Translations under genes and position numbers: made by a program
The notes under the pieces: generated by a model
Databases searched by the model: none
What the model was told of the DNA's origin: nothing
What the model saw: only the letters and a program-made list of their open reading frames with translations
From: Clostridiales bacterium
GTDB taxonomy: Bacteria > Bacillota > Clostridia > Saccharofermentanales > Saccharofermentanaceae
Direction: 5' to 3'
NCBI GenBank assembly: GCA_017551625.1
Contig: JAFZLF010000009.1
Location: forward strand, 62,001 to 126,000
DNA: 64,000 bases
Shown: positions 54,386 to 64,000 of the stretch, piece after piece
Layout: each line of letters opens with the position of its first letter
Numbering within the stretch: position 1 is the first letter of the stretch

Positions 54386-56308
54386 TCAGGAATTCTCCAG
54401 CTCCATATACTCGGTGTACATGGCGTCGAGCTTTTCCGTGTTCTGGGCGTACTTTTCATAGTCCTCGGGAGAAGTGTCCTTACCGAAGGAGGCTTCGAGC
54501 GTTTTCTGCTCTTCCTCCAGTTCGGCGATGGTCTTCTCGAGGAAGCGGATGCGTTCTTTTCTTCGTGCGATCTCTTTGCGTTCCTGGGCGCGGTTCACGG
54601 CCGGGGCACGGGCTGCCTTTTCTTCTTCGTGGCGCTCTTTCTCGATACGGCGCTGCTCGGAGTGCTCGATGGCGCGCTTTTCGTCTTCGGCCTCCGTGAA
54701 ATCGTGATATTTTCTTCTGTAGAACTCATATTTATCGAGCATCTCGACACGGTTTCCGAAGAAGCCGAGGATCTTGCTCTGGCATTTCTCGATGAAGTAA
54801 CGGTCATGGCTGACGGCTAAGATGGCGCCATTATACTCGGCGAGAGCATCCTCGAGGACCTCGCGCGATTCGATATCGAGATGGTTCGTGGGCTCGTCGA
54901 GGAAGAGGATCTCCGGCTTTTCCTCGAGCAGGCAGCACAGGTAAAGACGGGAACGCTCTCCACCAGAGAGGACAGCGATCTGCTTATACACGTCGATGTC
55001 GCGGAAGCCGAAACGGGCAAGAAGATTTCGGGCGGCGGTCTCGGTCATTTCGGCCCGCTCCGACAGCTCGTCAAGGACTGTTCTTGTCTCATCGTCGAAG
55101 GGGACAAACTGTCCCATGTAGCCGATCCGCGATGACCCGGATACCAGGACGTCGCCGTCAAAATCGCTGATGCGTCCCAGTAAGAGAGAGAGCATGGTGG
55201 TTTTGCCGCATCCGTTCGGACCGACGAGGAAGACCTTATCGCAGGCCTTGATCTCGAAAGACACGTCCTCGAAGAGAACTTTGCCGTCCGGGAAGGTTTT
55301 TCCGAGGCTCCTGGTCTGAAGAAGGATCTTGTTCGGATCACCGGACCGCTCTTCAGGCATAAGTTTGAAACTCATGCGCATCGGTCCGCCGGCGAGCCTG
55401 CTTTTCTCTGCGGCCAGACGGTCGGAGAGTTTCTCGACGACCTTCTCGCGGGCATGGTATCCAGAGATATTTCTATGGGAGAGCATCGTCTGCGTGACGC
55501 CTTCCTGCCGGATGAGTTCTTTCTCAAGATTGGCGACGAGACGCTTCTGGTCTTCCAGGAAACGGCGTTTCTGCTCTTTATAGTCATCGTAGTTGCCGCG
55601 GTAGGCCGTGATCGTAGAGTTCTCGAGCTCGAGGACCTTGGTCACTGTGCGGTTGATGAAGTATCGGTCGTGCGAGATGAGAAGGACAGCACCGCCGTAG
55701 GAACGGATGAAGCCCTCGAGCCACTCGAGCGCGTCGGTGTCGAGGTGATTGGTGGGCTCGTCGAGAAGGAGGATATCCGGACGCGAGACGATGAGACGCG
55801 CCAGACAGATACGCATCTTCTCGCCTCCGGAGAAACTGCTGATATCACGTGTCCAGTCGATGTCAGTCAGCCCCAGTCCGGCCAGGGCGGCCTTCATGCG
55901 CGGCTCGTAGTCATATCCGCCGAGAGACTCGTAGCGAGATGCGAGCTGCTGATAGGTGCGCAGGAGCGACTGCGACTCTGTTTCGGAAGCGTTTGCAAGA
56001 TGCGCTTCTGCTTCTCTCATCTTGTCTTCGATATCCTGCAGTTCTTCACTGACGAGGAGGTTCCCGCCCATGTCGAGCTCTTCCATATTCTGCGTAAGAT
56101 ATCCGGCGATGGCGGTTCCATGGTGGAGGATCTCGCCTTCGTCCGGCTTTACGTCCCCGCGGATCATCTTAAAAAGCGTAGACTTTCCCGTGCCGTTACT
56201 GCCGATGAGCGCGATCTTATCCCCACGGTCGATGGAAAAAGAGACGTGATCAAGTAACAGCCTGCTATGGTAAGACTTGGAAACTTTGTTTACCGATATC
56301 AGAGGCAT
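54386..56308 (-). CDS. ABC-F family ATPase (ribosome-associated)
   Basis: 640 residues: two ATP-binding cassettes in one chain and no membrane segment. Cassette 1 has GSNGTGKSTLF (about 36) and SFSGGEKMRI; cassette 2 has GPNGCGKTTML and VLSGGERSRL; both have LLDEPTNHLD/FLDEPTNHLD. A linker helix (about 240-310) with ENSTITAYRGNYDDYKEQK separates them. The C-terminus (about 545-640) is a coiled coil like YdiF/Uup. Likely a translation factor rather than a transporter. A role in antibiotic resistance cannot be inferred from the motifs. Confidence 0.93.
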   Translation of the reverse strand: MPLISVNKVSKSYHSRLLLDHVSFSIDRGDKIALIGSNGTGKSTLFKMIRGDVKPDEGEILHHGTAIAGYLTQNMEELDMGGNLLVSEELQDIEDKMREAEAHLANASETESQSLLRTYQQLASRYESLGGYDYEPRMKAALAGLGLTDIDWTRDISSFSGGEKMRICLARLIVSRPDILLLDEPTNHLDTDALEWLEGFIRSYGGAVLLISHDRYFINRTVTKVLELENSTITAYRGNYDDYKEQKRRFLEDQKRLVANLEKELIRQEGVTQTMLSHRNISGYHAREKVVEKLSDRLAAEKSRLAGGPMRMSFKLMPEERSGDPNKILLQTRSLGKTFPDGKVLFEDVSFEIKACDKVFLVGPNGCGKTTMLSLLLGRISDFDGDVLVSGSSRIGYMGQFVPFDDETRTVLDELSERAEMTETAARNLLARFGFRDIDVYKQIAVLSGGERSRLYLCCLLEEKPEILFLDEPTNHLDIESREVLEDALAEYNGAILAVSHDRYFIEKCQSKILGFFGNRVEMLDKYEFYRRKYHDFTEAEDEKRAIEHSEQRRIEKERHEEEKAARAPAVNRAQERKEIARRKERIRFLEKTIAELEEEQKTLEASFGKDTSPEDYEKYAQNTEKLDAMYTEYMELENS

Positions 56309-56340
56309 GGAGTCGGGTTTCTCACTTAAATAGATTAGGA

Positions 56341-56703
56341 TCAGTTCTTAAAAGGACTGGTGATGATCTCGTGTCCGCAGTAGATGCAGCGGTCAGCGAG
56401 CTTGCCGTTATTCTGAAGCGGGACGTGGCAGTTCGGGCAGAGAACGGTCTCCGGCTTCTCGCCGTCTTCCATGGCCTTTTTCTTCTGCTTTCTGGCGTTA
56501 TCAATATCTGTGATAGCCTTGACCAGATCCTCATCGGTCAGACCTTTCTCCTGAAGGAGATTCCACATCGCCTGGGTGATCAGATCCAATCTCTCGATTT
56601 CTCCCTTAAGCTGGGCGATCTCTTCGCTGTACTCGTGAACTTTTGTGCTGTTGTTCGGTGCGTAGGCGCCATTGTTGTTCGGTAATAAGTTAAATCTGCT
56701 CAT
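56341..56703 (-). CDS. Small zinc-ribbon protein with coiled coil
   Basis: 120 residues from ATG 56703, behind AAGGAGTGTCG. It has a disordered Asn-rich N-terminus, a helical segment (about 22-85) and a C-terminal zinc ribbon CPNC...CIYCGH. Function unknown. It precedes the ABC-F gene by 32 bases on the same strand. The region to leuC is the divergent control region. Confidence 0.75.
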   Translation of the reverse strand: MSRFNLLPNNNGAYAPNNSTKVHEYSEEIAQLKGEIERLDLITQAMWNLLQEKGLTDEDLVKAITDIDNARKQKKKAMEDGEKPETVLCPNCHVPLQNNGKLADRCIYCGHEIITSPFKN

Positions 56704-56796
56704 CGATCGACACTCCTTCACAGAGGATAAGATAGACACATTATATCATATATAGAAAGAAGTTAAGAATTCTAAACATTCCTTACGGTTTCGTTG

Positions 56797-56825
56797 TTGC
56801 GTGATCGTCCTTTTGCAAGTAACAT
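56797..56825 (+). promoter_or_regulatory. Possible promoter of leuCDB
   Basis: TTGCGT (56797-56802), 17-base spacer, TAACAT (56820-56825). No T-box or leader peptide is recognised ahead of leuC. Confidence 0.4.
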
Positions 56826-56863
56826 TAAAGTATATCTGGCATAGGGAAGGTGGCGATCAGACT

Positions 56864-58144
56864 ATGGGTATGACCATGACGCAGAAGATCCTGGCGCGGC
56901 ACGCGGGGAAGAAGGAATGTGCGCCCGGAGAGCTGATCGAGGCCTCTCTGGATCTTCTCCTGGGGAACGATATTACGACACCACCGGCCATCGATATCTT
57001 CGAGCGGAGTTCTATGGGAGAGGTGTTTGACCGGGAAAAGATCGTACTGGTACCGGATCATTTCGCGCCGAACAAGGATATCAAGTCGGCACAACAGTGC
57101 CAGAGGATGCGCGAGTTCGCAAGAGCGCAGAATATCACACACTACTATGAACAGGGTCAGGAAGGCATGGGCGTCGAGCATGTTATCCTCCCGGAAAATG
57201 GACTGGTCCGTCCGGGCGACTGCATCATCGGGGCCGACTCGCACACCTGCACCTATGGTGCGCTGGGCGCTTTTTCCACGGGCGTCGGATCGACGGATCT
57301 GGCGTGCGCGATGGCGACGGGATCGACATGGTTCCGCGTGCCGGATGCGATCTCCGTGAAGCTTCAAGGCCGGATCGGTCCGTATGTGACCGGTAAAGAT
57401 GTGATCCTTTATCTGATCGGGAAGATCGGCGTAGACGGCGCACTATACCAGTCACTGGAGTTTTCCGGTGATGGGGTCGCCGCTCTCTCGATGGCAGACC
57501 GCCTGACGATATGCAATATGGCGATCGAGTGCGGCGCGAAGAATGGGATCTTCCCCGTGGATGAAAAGACGATCGAGTATCTGAAAGAACGTGTGCCGGG
57601 CGGATCTGACGCTGCGCCGGACTGGCTCTTCGCCGATGATGATGCCCGATACTCGCAGACGATCGAGATCGACCTTTCTTCTCTTCGTCCTATAGTTGCT
57701 TTTCCGCATCTCCCGTCGAATACCCATGAAGTGGGAACTTTCGGTAAGATCCATATCGACCAGGTCGTGATCGGTTCCTGTACGAACGGACGGATCGAGG
57801 ATATGCGCCGTGCGGCAGAAGTCTTCCGGGGAAGAAAAGTCGCGGAAGGGATGCGCGCGATCGTGCTTCCCGGTTCGCAGAGAGTCTATAAGCAGGCGCT
57901 GAAAGAGGGGCTTCTGGAGATCTTCATAGATGCAGGATGTGTAGTCTCGGCGCCGACGTGCGGACCGTGTCTGGGCGGGCATATGGGCGTGCTGGCCAGG
58001 GGAGAGAAGTGCGTCTCGACGACGAATCGCAACTTTGTCGGACGTATGGGACATAAGGAGTCCGAGGTATATCTGGCCGGAGTGGAAGTGGCCGCCGCCT
58101 CGGCTATTCTGGGATATATAGGAAGTCCGGACGAACTTGGCTGA
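56864..58144 (+). CDS. leuC: 3-isopropylmalate dehydratase large subunit
   Basis: 426 residues from ATG 56864 (GAAGGTGG about 11 bases upstream; an ATG two codons later is equally possible). An upstream GTG/ATG frame extends but is not conserved. The Fe-S cluster ligands are in VIGSCTNGR (about 297) and [10 protein letters not shown], with [11 protein letters not shown] earlier. It isomerises 2- to 3-isopropylmalate with LeuD. This is the short form typical of bacteria and archaea that make LeuC/LeuD pairs near 420/165 residues. Confidence 0.96.
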   Translation: MGMTMTQKILARHAGKKECAPGELIEASLDLLLGNDITTPPAIDIFERSSMGEVFDREKIVLVPDHFAPNKDIKSAQQCQRMREFARAQNITHYYEQGQEGMGVEHVILPENGLVRPGDCIIGADSHTCTYGALGAFSTGVGSTDLACAMATGSTWFRVPDAISVKLQGRIGPYVTGKDVILYLIGKIGVDGALYQSLEFSGDGVAALSMADRLTICNMAIECGAKNGIFPVDEKTIEYLKERVPGGSDAAPDWLFADDDARYSQTIEIDLSSLRPIVAFPHLPSNTHEVGTFGKIHIDQVVIGSCTNGRIEDMRRAAEVFRGRKVAEGMRAIVLPGSQRVYKQALKEGLLEIFIDAGCVVSAPTCGPCLGGHMGVLARGEKCVSTTNRNFVGRMGHKESEVYLAGVEVAAASAILGYIGSPDELG

Positions 58145-58175
58145 TGAGGACAGATAGAGGAAAGAAGGCGGAAAA

Positions 58176-58670
58176 ATGCTTTTTAAGGGAAATGTAATTA
58201 AATACGGGGCGAATGTGGATACGGATGTGATCATCCCGGCGCGTTATCTGAATACTTCGGATGTAGCGGAACTGGCGTCCCACTGCATGGAGGACTTAGA
58301 TCCGGATTTCTCATCCAAAGTGAGACCCGGTGACATCATCGTGGCCGGCAGTAATTTCGGTTGTGGTTCTTCCCGCGAGCACGCGCCGGTAGCCATCAAG
58401 GGCAGCGGGATCGCATGCGTGATCGCCCCGTCCTTTGCGAGGATCTTCTACAGAAACAGCATCAACACAGGGCTCCCCATCATGGAATGTGCGGAGGCTG
58501 CATCGGAGATCTCTGACGGAGATCAGATCGAAGTGGATACAGATACCGGCAAGATCACGGATATCACGACGGGAAAGACATACCTCGCCGGAGCTTTCCC
58601 GGAGTTTATAAGTGAGATTATCGGGGCCGACGGACTGGTCGGATATACTAGGCAAAAACTGAACAAGTAG
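58176..58670 (+). CDS. leuD: 3-isopropylmalate dehydratase small subunit
   Basis: 164 residues, partner of LeuC. Core signature [16 protein letters not shown] and [22 protein letters not shown]; the swivel-domain arginine and serine are present. AGAAGGCGG precedes the ATG, 31 bases after leuC. Confidence 0.96.
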   Translation: MLFKGNVIKYGANVDTDVIIPARYLNTSDVAELASHCMEDLDPDFSSKVRPGDIIVAGSNFGCGSSREHAPVAIKGSGIACVIAPSFARIFYRNSINTGLPIMECAEAASEISDGDQIEVDTDTGKITDITTGKTYLAGAFPEFISEIIGADGLVGYTRQKLNK

Positions 58671-58682
58671 AGGTGAGAAAGC

Positions 58683-59795
58683 ATGACGAAGTATAAGATC
58701 GCGGTCATCCCGGGCGACGGGATCGGTCCCGAGGTAACAGAAAGTGCCTGTGAAGTCCTTCGGGCAGTAGGAAGAAAGAGCGGACACACTTTCACTTTCA
58801 CGGAGGTGATGGCCGGAGGTGCTGCGATCGACAGCTGCGGCGAACCGCTCCCGAAAGAGACGCTTCGTGTCGCCAGAGAGAGCGATGCCGTGCTTCTCGG
58901 CGCAGTAGGCGGTCCGAAGTGGGACGGTCTTCCGGGCGATGCCAGACCGGAAGCGGCGCTTCTGGGACTTCGCAAAGGATTGGAACTCTTTGCCAATCTC
59001 CGTCTGGCGGTGCTCTTCCCGGAACTAAAGGATTCCAGCCCGCTTCGACCTGACCTCGTCAAGGACGGTGTCGATATTCTTATCGTGCGTGAACTGACCG
59101 GCGGCATCTATTTCGGGAAAAGAGGAAGAGAAAAGAAGAGAGAGAAACTTGCTGACGGGACGCCTAAGGGTGTCGAGGCTTTCGATGTTGAGTGCTACTG
59201 CGAGGCCGAGATCGACCGGATCCTTCGCGTCGGTTTTAATTCCGCGATGCAAAGAAGGAAGCACCTGACGGTTGTCGATAAGGCCAATATCCTCGAGACA
59301 TCACGGCTCTGGAGGCAGGTCACGGAAAAGGTCAGGCAGGAGTACCCGCAGGTCGAGGTCGAGTACATGTATGTGGACAATGCTTCTATGCAGTTGCTGC
59401 GTCGCCCGAAGGATTTCGACGTGATCGTGACAAGTAATATGTTCGGCGACATCCTCTCGGATGAGGCGGGAATGATCACCGGCTCGATCGGCATGCTCCC
59501 GTCTGCTTCACTCGGGACGCCCGGGACTCCGGGAATGTATGAGCCGGTACACGGTTCGGCGCCGGATATCGCAGGGCAGGGGATCGCCAATCCTCTGGCA
59601 ACGATCCTCTCAGCCGCCATGATGCTCCGTTATTCTCTGGGACTTCCGCGAGAAGGGGCGAAGATCGAGCAGGCTGTGGAGAATGTCCTGGGAAAGGGAC
59701 TCCGTACCGCGGACATCGTAGAGAAAAAGGGAGATCCGTACCTCGGCACGAAGGAGATCACGGAAAAGGTCATCGACGAGTATAGTAAGCTCTGA
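58683..59795 (+). CDS. leuB: 3-isopropylmalate dehydrogenase
   Basis: 370 residues. Oxidatively decarboxylates 3-isopropylmalate with NAD+. GDGIGPEVT at the N-terminus, substrate residues in [15 protein letters not shown], Mg2+ site in [20 protein letters not shown], and NAD site [18 protein letters not shown]. leuA is not in the window, so this is a partial leucine operon (leuCDB). Confidence 0.97.
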   Translation: MTKYKIAVIPGDGIGPEVTESACEVLRAVGRKSGHTFTFTEVMAGGAAIDSCGEPLPKETLRVARESDAVLLGAVGGPKWDGLPGDARPEAALLGLRKGLELFANLRLAVLFPELKDSSPLRPDLVKDGVDILIVRELTGGIYFGKRGREKKREKLADGTPKGVEAFDVECYCEAEIDRILRVGFNSAMQRRKHLTVVDKANILETSRLWRQVTEKVRQEYPQVEVEYMYVDNASMQLLRRPKDFDVIVTSNMFGDILSDEAGMITGSIGMLPSASLGTPGTPGMYEPVHGSAPDIAGQGIANPLATILSAAMMLRYSLGLPREGAKIEQAVENVLGKGLRTADIVEKKGDPYLGTKEITEKVIDEYSKL

Positions 59796-59871
59796 TCTCT
59801 TTTGTTCACGGAATATCCATTTTTAGCAGATATACTTTTGTTGTGAGAGTTTTTACGAGGAGATATCCGAC

Positions 59872-61416
59872 ATGAGCAAGAAGACCTTACTGGCGGTCAT
59901 CGATCTGGGATCTCTGTCCCTTCGTCTCAAGATATTCGAACTGGGGGACAAGTGTGCGCCAAAGGAGATCGAATCTGTCCGCAAATACCTGTCACTGGCA
60001 TCCCGTGCGTATAGCGAAGGCGTGATCCCGTCTTCTCTTGCCGGTGAGATCATCGAAGTCCTTACCGGATTTGCCCGGAAGATCAAAGAGTACAAGATCA
60101 AAGATACGATCTGCGTGGCGACGAGTGCCTTTCGCGAGGCCGGTAACCGCGCCATGGTCATCGAGCAGATCCGCGTGCAGACCGGCATCAGGGTACAGGT
60201 CCTCGACAACGCGCAGGAGCGCTATTTCCACAATCTGGCCGTAAAAGAGAGCCAGCCGCACTTTTCCGATCTCGTTTCAGAGGGGACCATGGTCCTCGAT
60301 ATCGGTGCGGGCAGCATGCAGGCGACGCTCTACGATAAGTCCGATCTGGTATTCAGCCAGAACACGCGTCTCGGATCGCTTCGTGTCAGCGAGATGCTCT
60401 CAGATCTCGTGAAACAGACGACACACTATACCGAGGTCCTCGAGGAGTTCATCTCGCAGGATCTGGCGGAGTACCACGCAATTGAGCCGAAGAACATCAA
60501 GTATAAGAATCTGATCGTGTTCGGATCCGATATGGGCTTTATCAAGGCGCTGGCCGGGCAGTCACCGAGAGAATACTGCTACCTGCCGCTCGGGAAGTTC
60601 GATGAGGTGCTGGCTCTGCTGCTTCACACTTCTTCCGAGGAACTGGCGAGAAAACTCGATATCCGGCCCTCGACAGCGCCGCTTCTTCTCCCGACCGCAC
60701 TCATGATCAAGAAGATGCTCGACTATACGGGGATCGACGGCGTACATATGCCGGATGCCTCGCTGACCGAGGGCGTCATGTATGAGTATGCCTGGTCGCA
60801 TAAACAATACGACCTCGTGATCGATCCCGATCAGGATCTGATCTCGGCGGCCCGACACGTGGCGAAACGATATAAGTCGGAGAAGAAACACATCACTTTC
60901 GTGGAAGACGCGGCGATGAAACTCTTCGATGCGACGAAGAAACTCCACGGGATGAGCTCCCGGGAACGGACGCTTCTTCGTGTCGCGGCTCTCTGTCATG
61001 AACTTGGTAAATTCATCAACATCGCGAACCCGAATCCATCTACATACAGTATCATCGACAGGACAGAGCTGATCGGCATGTCCGAGCAGGAGAGAAAAAT
61101 CGTGGCGCTCGTCGGACGGTATTATACCGATCCGGATTTCTATCAGGACCAGCGCTATGCAGAGATACCGACAGAGGATCAGGTCCTGGTCAGTAAACTT
61201 ACGGCGATCCTGCGCCTTTCCGATGCGCTCGACGGTTCCCACAGACAGAAACTGCGCGATATTTCCGTGGCGATGGGTCCGGACGGACTTATCATCAGCG
61301 GAGATACGATGTACGACATGACCTATGATAAGTGGTTCTTCGAGAACCACACTGACCTGTTCGAACAGTTCTTCAGAGTCAAAGCATTCTTACGCGTCCG
61401 GAGGCAAATCAGATGA
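59872..61416 (+). CDS. Divergent Ppx/GppA-family protein with HD-type C-terminus
   Basis: 514 residues. N-terminal actin-like fold: the phosphate loop reads AVIDLGSLSLRL (usual DIGSNS) and the second DIGGGS motif is DIGAGSMQ. The region normally holding the catalytic Glu (SG-EEA) reads DNAQERY. The C-terminal HD-like domain (about 310-480) has LCHELGKFINIANPNP. The family hydrolyses polyphosphate or pppGpp. Here several catalytic positions differ, so activity may be lost or altered. It overlaps ppk1 by 4 bases, so a link to polyphosphate is very likely. Confidence 0.85.
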   Translation: MSKKTLLAVIDLGSLSLRLKIFELGDKCAPKEIESVRKYLSLASRAYSEGVIPSSLAGEIIEVLTGFARKIKEYKIKDTICVATSAFREAGNRAMVIEQIRVQTGIRVQVLDNAQERYFHNLAVKESQPHFSDLVSEGTMVLDIGAGSMQATLYDKSDLVFSQNTRLGSLRVSEMLSDLVKQTTHYTEVLEEFISQDLAEYHAIEPKNIKYKNLIVFGSDMGFIKALAGQSPREYCYLPLGKFDEVLALLLHTSSEELARKLDIRPSTAPLLLPTALMIKKMLDYTGIDGVHMPDASLTEGVMYEYAWSHKQYDLVIDPDQDLISAARHVAKRYKSEKKHITFVEDAAMKLFDATKKLHGMSSRERTLLRVAALCHELGKFINIANPNPSTYSIIDRTELIGMSEQERKIVALVGRYYTDPDFYQDQRYAEIPTEDQVLVSKLTAILRLSDALDGSHRQKLRDISVAMGPDGLIISGDTMYDMTYDKWFFENHTDLFEQFFRVKAFLRVRRQIR

Positions 61417-63584
61417 GTACGAAGAAAGAGAAGAAAGAAAAGAAACTGCAGGGAGTATCCACGGAAGTGGCACATTCTGCGATGGATAATGCCGATATCG
61501 AGGCGGACTCCACCCGGTATTTCAACCGCGAACTGAGCTGGCTGGAGTTTAATAACCGTATCCTTTTTGAGTCCCGTGACACGAAGAATCCGCTTCTCGA
61601 GAGATTGAAATTTCTATCGATCACGGCGTCGAATATGGACGAATTCTATATTGTCCGTGTGGCCTCGCTTCGGGACCTCTTAAGTGTCAGTTACGACGAA
61701 CTGGATATTTCCGGAAGGACAGTCAAGCAGCAGTTGCAGGAGATCGATGAGAAAGCCAGGGCGGCGATGGCGCTGATGTACTCGACATATACACGCTCAC
61801 TGGTGCCGTCACTTAAGAACCATAATATTCTGATGAGTGATTATGCGGATCTCGACGATAAGGCCCAAGAGATATGCGATGAGTATTTCCGCTCGACGCT
61901 CTATCCGATCCTGACGCCGATGGCGGTCGATGCCTCCCGCCCGTTCCCGCTGATCTATAACCGCCAGCTCAACCTTTGTGTGCTGATCGATGAGACGGAA
62001 GAAGACCGTGAGGCGAGACTTACCAAGCAGGAAAAGAAGGGGAAGACCTATGATCCCTACTACCGCTTCGCGACACTTCAGGTGCCGACCGTTGTCCCGA
62101 GACTCTTCGAACTGCACCTGTCACAGGGCGTATGCTTCGTCCCGATCGAGCAGATCATCCGCGCGAACCTTGCATCGCTGTTCGTGGGATCCAAAGTGCT
62201 CGCCAGTGGTTTTTACCGCGTTATGAGAAATGCCGATCTCGATATCGATGAGGATGAGGCGGAAGATCTTCTGAAGGAAATCGAGGAACAGGTGAGAAAA
62301 CGCCGTTTCGGTGAGATCATCCGCATGGAGGTCAACGAAGATATGGCGCCGGAGCTTCTGAAGTTCCTGACCTCTTCTCTAAAGATATCGAAGAAAGATG
62401 TATTCGCGGTTAATGGTCCGATCGATCTGACTTTCCTCATGAAGGTGTACGGCAAGGTCAGCGATGAGTATCCTGAACTGTGCTACCACGCTTTTTCCCC
62501 GGCAAAACCGAAGATGTTCCCGGAGGGCGTGAATATCTTCGACGCGATCCGCAGTAAAGACCGTCTCGTCCACCATCCGTATGAATCCTTCGACCCGGTC
62601 GTGGAGTTCGTACGTCAGGCCGCCGAGGATCCGAAGGTCCTCGCGATCAAGCAGACACTCTATCGTGTCAGCAGTAGTTCCCCGATCATCAGGTCGCTCG
62701 CGGAAGCCGCGCAGAACGGTAAGCAGGTCATGGTACTCGTCGAACTGAAGGCCCGTTTCGATGAGGAGAACAACATCAACTGGGCGAAGATGCTCGAGAA
62801 AGCGGGCTGCCATGTTATCTACGGTCTGGTGGGACTGAAGACTCACAGTAAGATCACTCTCGTGGTCCGTGATGAGGAAGACGGGATCCGGAGATACCTG
62901 CATCTGGCGACCGGAAACTATAACGACATCACGGCGAAGATCTACACGGATATCGGTCTTTTCACCGCATCGGAGACTTTCGGCGTCGATGCATCCGAGT
63001 TCTTTAATACTTTGTCGGGATTCTCCGAGCCACCGGAGTGGAAACGACTGATCCCGGCCCCGACAAGGATGAAGAACTACTTCCTCCAGAAGATCGCCCA
63101 GGAAGCCAAGAATGCCCGAAAAGGGAAGAAGACCCGCATCATCGCGAAGATGAATTCTCTTGTCGATGCCACGATCATCGACGCGCTCTACGACGCATCC
63201 TGCGCAGGCGTGCCGATCGACCTGATCGTGCGAGGCATCTGCTGTCTGCGCCCCGGCGTGCCGGGATTGTCGGAGAATATCACGGTGCGCTCGATCACGG
63301 GACGTTTCCTCGAGCACTCCCGTATATATTACTTCTATAATGAAGGACAGGAAGATATCTACCTGTCGTCGGCCGACTGGATGCCGCGGAACCTGATCAG
63401 AAGAGTCGAGCTTCTCTTCCCGGTAGAGGACCCGGACTGCAAGGCCCGCGTCATGGAAGTGCTCGATGTGGAACTCGAGGACACCGTGAGAAGTCATTTC
63501 CTCGATTCTACCGGCAGTTATCACAAACTCGACCTGCGTGGAAAGAAGAAAATCGATAGTCAGGAAGACCTCCAGATCAGGTGA
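61413..63584 (+). CDS. ppk: Polyphosphate kinase 1
   Basis: 723 residues. Makes polyphosphate from ATP. N-terminal domain with FNRELSWLEFNNRIL (about 31-45). Catalytic histidine in GLKTHSK (His478), the second HKD-like histidine in EHSRIYYFYN (His635), and the ATP-binding SSNSMDEFY-like ASNMDEFY segment early. The start overlaps the upstream Ppx-like gene (ATGA). No ppa or pit gene is near. Confidence 0.96.
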   Translation: MSTKKEKKEKKLQGVSTEVAHSAMDNADIEADSTRYFNRELSWLEFNNRILFESRDTKNPLLERLKFLSITASNMDEFYIVRVASLRDLLSVSYDELDISGRTVKQQLQEIDEKARAAMALMYSTYTRSLVPSLKNHNILMSDYADLDDKAQEICDEYFRSTLYPILTPMAVDASRPFPLIYNRQLNLCVLIDETEEDREARLTKQEKKGKTYDPYYRFATLQVPTVVPRLFELHLSQGVCFVPIEQIIRANLASLFVGSKVLASGFYRVMRNADLDIDEDEAEDLLKEIEEQVRKRRFGEIIRMEVNEDMAPELLKFLTSSLKISKKDVFAVNGPIDLTFLMKVYGKVSDEYPELCYHAFSPAKPKMFPEGVNIFDAIRSKDRLVHHPYESFDPVVEFVRQAAEDPKVLAIKQTLYRVSSSSPIIRSLAEAAQNGKQVMVLVELKARFDEENNINWAKMLEKAGCHVIYGLVGLKTHSKITLVVRDEEDGIRRYLHLATGNYNDITAKIYTDIGLFTASETFGVDASEFFNTLSGFSEPPEWKRLIPAPTRMKNYFLQKIAQEAKNARKGKKTRIIAKMNSLVDATIIDALYDASCAGVPIDLIVRGICCLRPGVPGLSENITVRSITGRFLEHSRIYYFYNEGQEDIYLSSADWMPRNLIRRVELLFPVEDPDCKARVMEVLDVELEDTVRSHFLDSTGSYHKLDLRGKKKIDSQEDLQIR

Positions 63585-63660
63585 AACGTTTCATTTATCA
63601 ATATCCTTTGATTAAGTGTAGTGTGAAATACACAAAAAAAGACGAAAACAGTCAAATTCT

Positions 63661-63689
63661 TTGTGACAGACGAATGATATTGTGTTAAT
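63661..63689 (+). promoter_or_regulatory. Possible promoter of the lipoprotein gene
   Basis: TTGTGA (63661-63666), 17-base spacer, GTTAAT (63684-63689). It is 45 bases before the ATG. Confidence 0.45.
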
Positions 63690-63734
63690 CTGTATCTGTG
63701 AATAATCGCGAAAGCGAATTATGGAGGTAGAAAA

Positions 63735-64000
63735 ATGAAAAAGAAGTTTTTGAGTGTGCTTCTTGCTGGAGCTATGCTGTTCACATTAGCAGCTGGCTGT
63801 GCCAAGAAAGAGGACAGCAAGAAGATCGGTGTTGCAATGCCGACAAAGGATCTCCAGAGATGGAATCAGGACGGCGACAACATGAAGAAGAAGTTGGAAG
63901 AAGCCGGCTTCACGGTTGATCTGCAGTATGCGGCGAATGATATCCCGACACAGCAGAATCAGATCGAGAACATGATCAACGGCGGCTGCAAGGTCCTCGT
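63735..64000 (+). CDS. Sugar ABC transporter substrate-binding lipoprotein (3' truncated)
   Basis: The first 88 residues are visible. A signal peptide ends in the lipobox LAAGC (Cys22). The mature part begins KKIGVAMPTKDLQRWNQDGDNMKKKLEEAGF and continues with PTQQNQIENMINGGCKVLV, the pattern of xylose/ribose-type periplasmic-binding proteins (family PBP1/ChvE). GGAGGTAGAAA precedes the ATG. The gene continues past the window, presumably into ATPase and permease genes of a sugar importer. Confidence 0.85.
   Translation, partial: MKKKFLSVLLAGAMLFTLAAGCAKKEDSKKIGVAMPTKDLQRWNQDGDNMKKKLEEAGFTVDLQYAANDIPTQQNQIENMINGGCKVL

Noticed and set aside
62379..63524. A 381-codon antisense frame within ppk
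   Set aside because: Shadow of a well-defined gene; no start signal or domain.

Overview
The window looks like a chromosomal segment of a Gram-positive anaerobe of the Bacillota, most likely class Clostridia. The evidence is the gene content (cysE-cysS-mrnC-rlmB, tig-clpX, upp next to the atp operon, Tad/Flp pilus genes with an FHA protein, tandem BcrA-like ABC ATPases, MoxR/DUF58 modules), strong AGGAGG ribosome binding sites, TTGACA/TATAAT promoters and a SAM-I riboswitch. I cannot name a genus. Base composition appears balanced and no IS element, prophage or CRISPR array is visible.

Layout. 1-2.7 kb: the end of an unidentified protein, a polytopic membrane protein and a THUMP/SAM RNA methyltransferase. 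2.7-3.1 kb: an AT-rich gap with a cluster of DnaA-box-like 9-mers. 3.1-12.0 kb: a long co-directional run proA-rpiB-upp-atpBEFAGDC. The ATP synthase is unusual: no separate delta gene (atpH) exists, and the C-terminal domain of delta is fused to the N-terminus of alpha. 12.0-17.2 kb (minus strand): a compact Tad-type pilus operon with a degenerate TadZ-like protein, the TadA ATPase, a single TadB-TadC fusion, a 60-aa Flp pilin and an FHA protein. 17.2-18.8 kb: SAM-I riboswitch and metK. 18.8-21.3 kb: RecD-like helicase and ComF. 21.4-25.1 kb: a probable 6S RNA, then cysE, cysS, mrnC and rlmB. 25.1-32.8 kb: a lipoprotein and a peptide-resistance-type locus made of a response regulator, three paralogous ABC ATPases, two permeases and a histidine kinase. 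32.9 kb: tRNA-Arg(ACG). 33-38.4 kb: SHOCT membrane protein, tig, clpX, a small membrane protein and a ROK glucokinase. 38.4-45.3 kb (minus strand): a tandem duplication of a MoxR-DUF58-DUF4129 module including its promoter, with a 23-residue membrane ORF in the leader of one copy. 45.5-51.4 kb: XRE-cupin regulator, acyl-CoA synthetase, valS and a coiled-coil membrane protein. 51.5-53.8 kb: fba and a polysaccharide deacetylase. 53.9-56.7 kb (minus strand): a hypothetical protein, an ABC-F ATPase and a zinc-ribbon protein. 56.8-59.8 kb: leuCDB. 59.9-63.6 kb: a divergent Ppx/GppA-like protein and ppk1. 63.7 kb to the end: the start of a sugar-binding lipoprotein.

How it works together. Most of the window is housekeeping: energy conversion, proline, leucine, cysteine and SAM synthesis, tRNA charging, protein folding and turnover, polyphosphate. 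Between these lie surface or envelope modules: Tad pilus, peptide-sensing ABC locus, duplicated MoxR modules and peptidoglycan deacetylase. The strongest candidate for something undescribed is the delta-alpha ATP synthase fusion. Next come the duplicated MoxR module with its micro-ORF, the DnaA-box cluster away from any dnaA gene, and the RecD-like helicase with an N-terminal four-cysteine motif.
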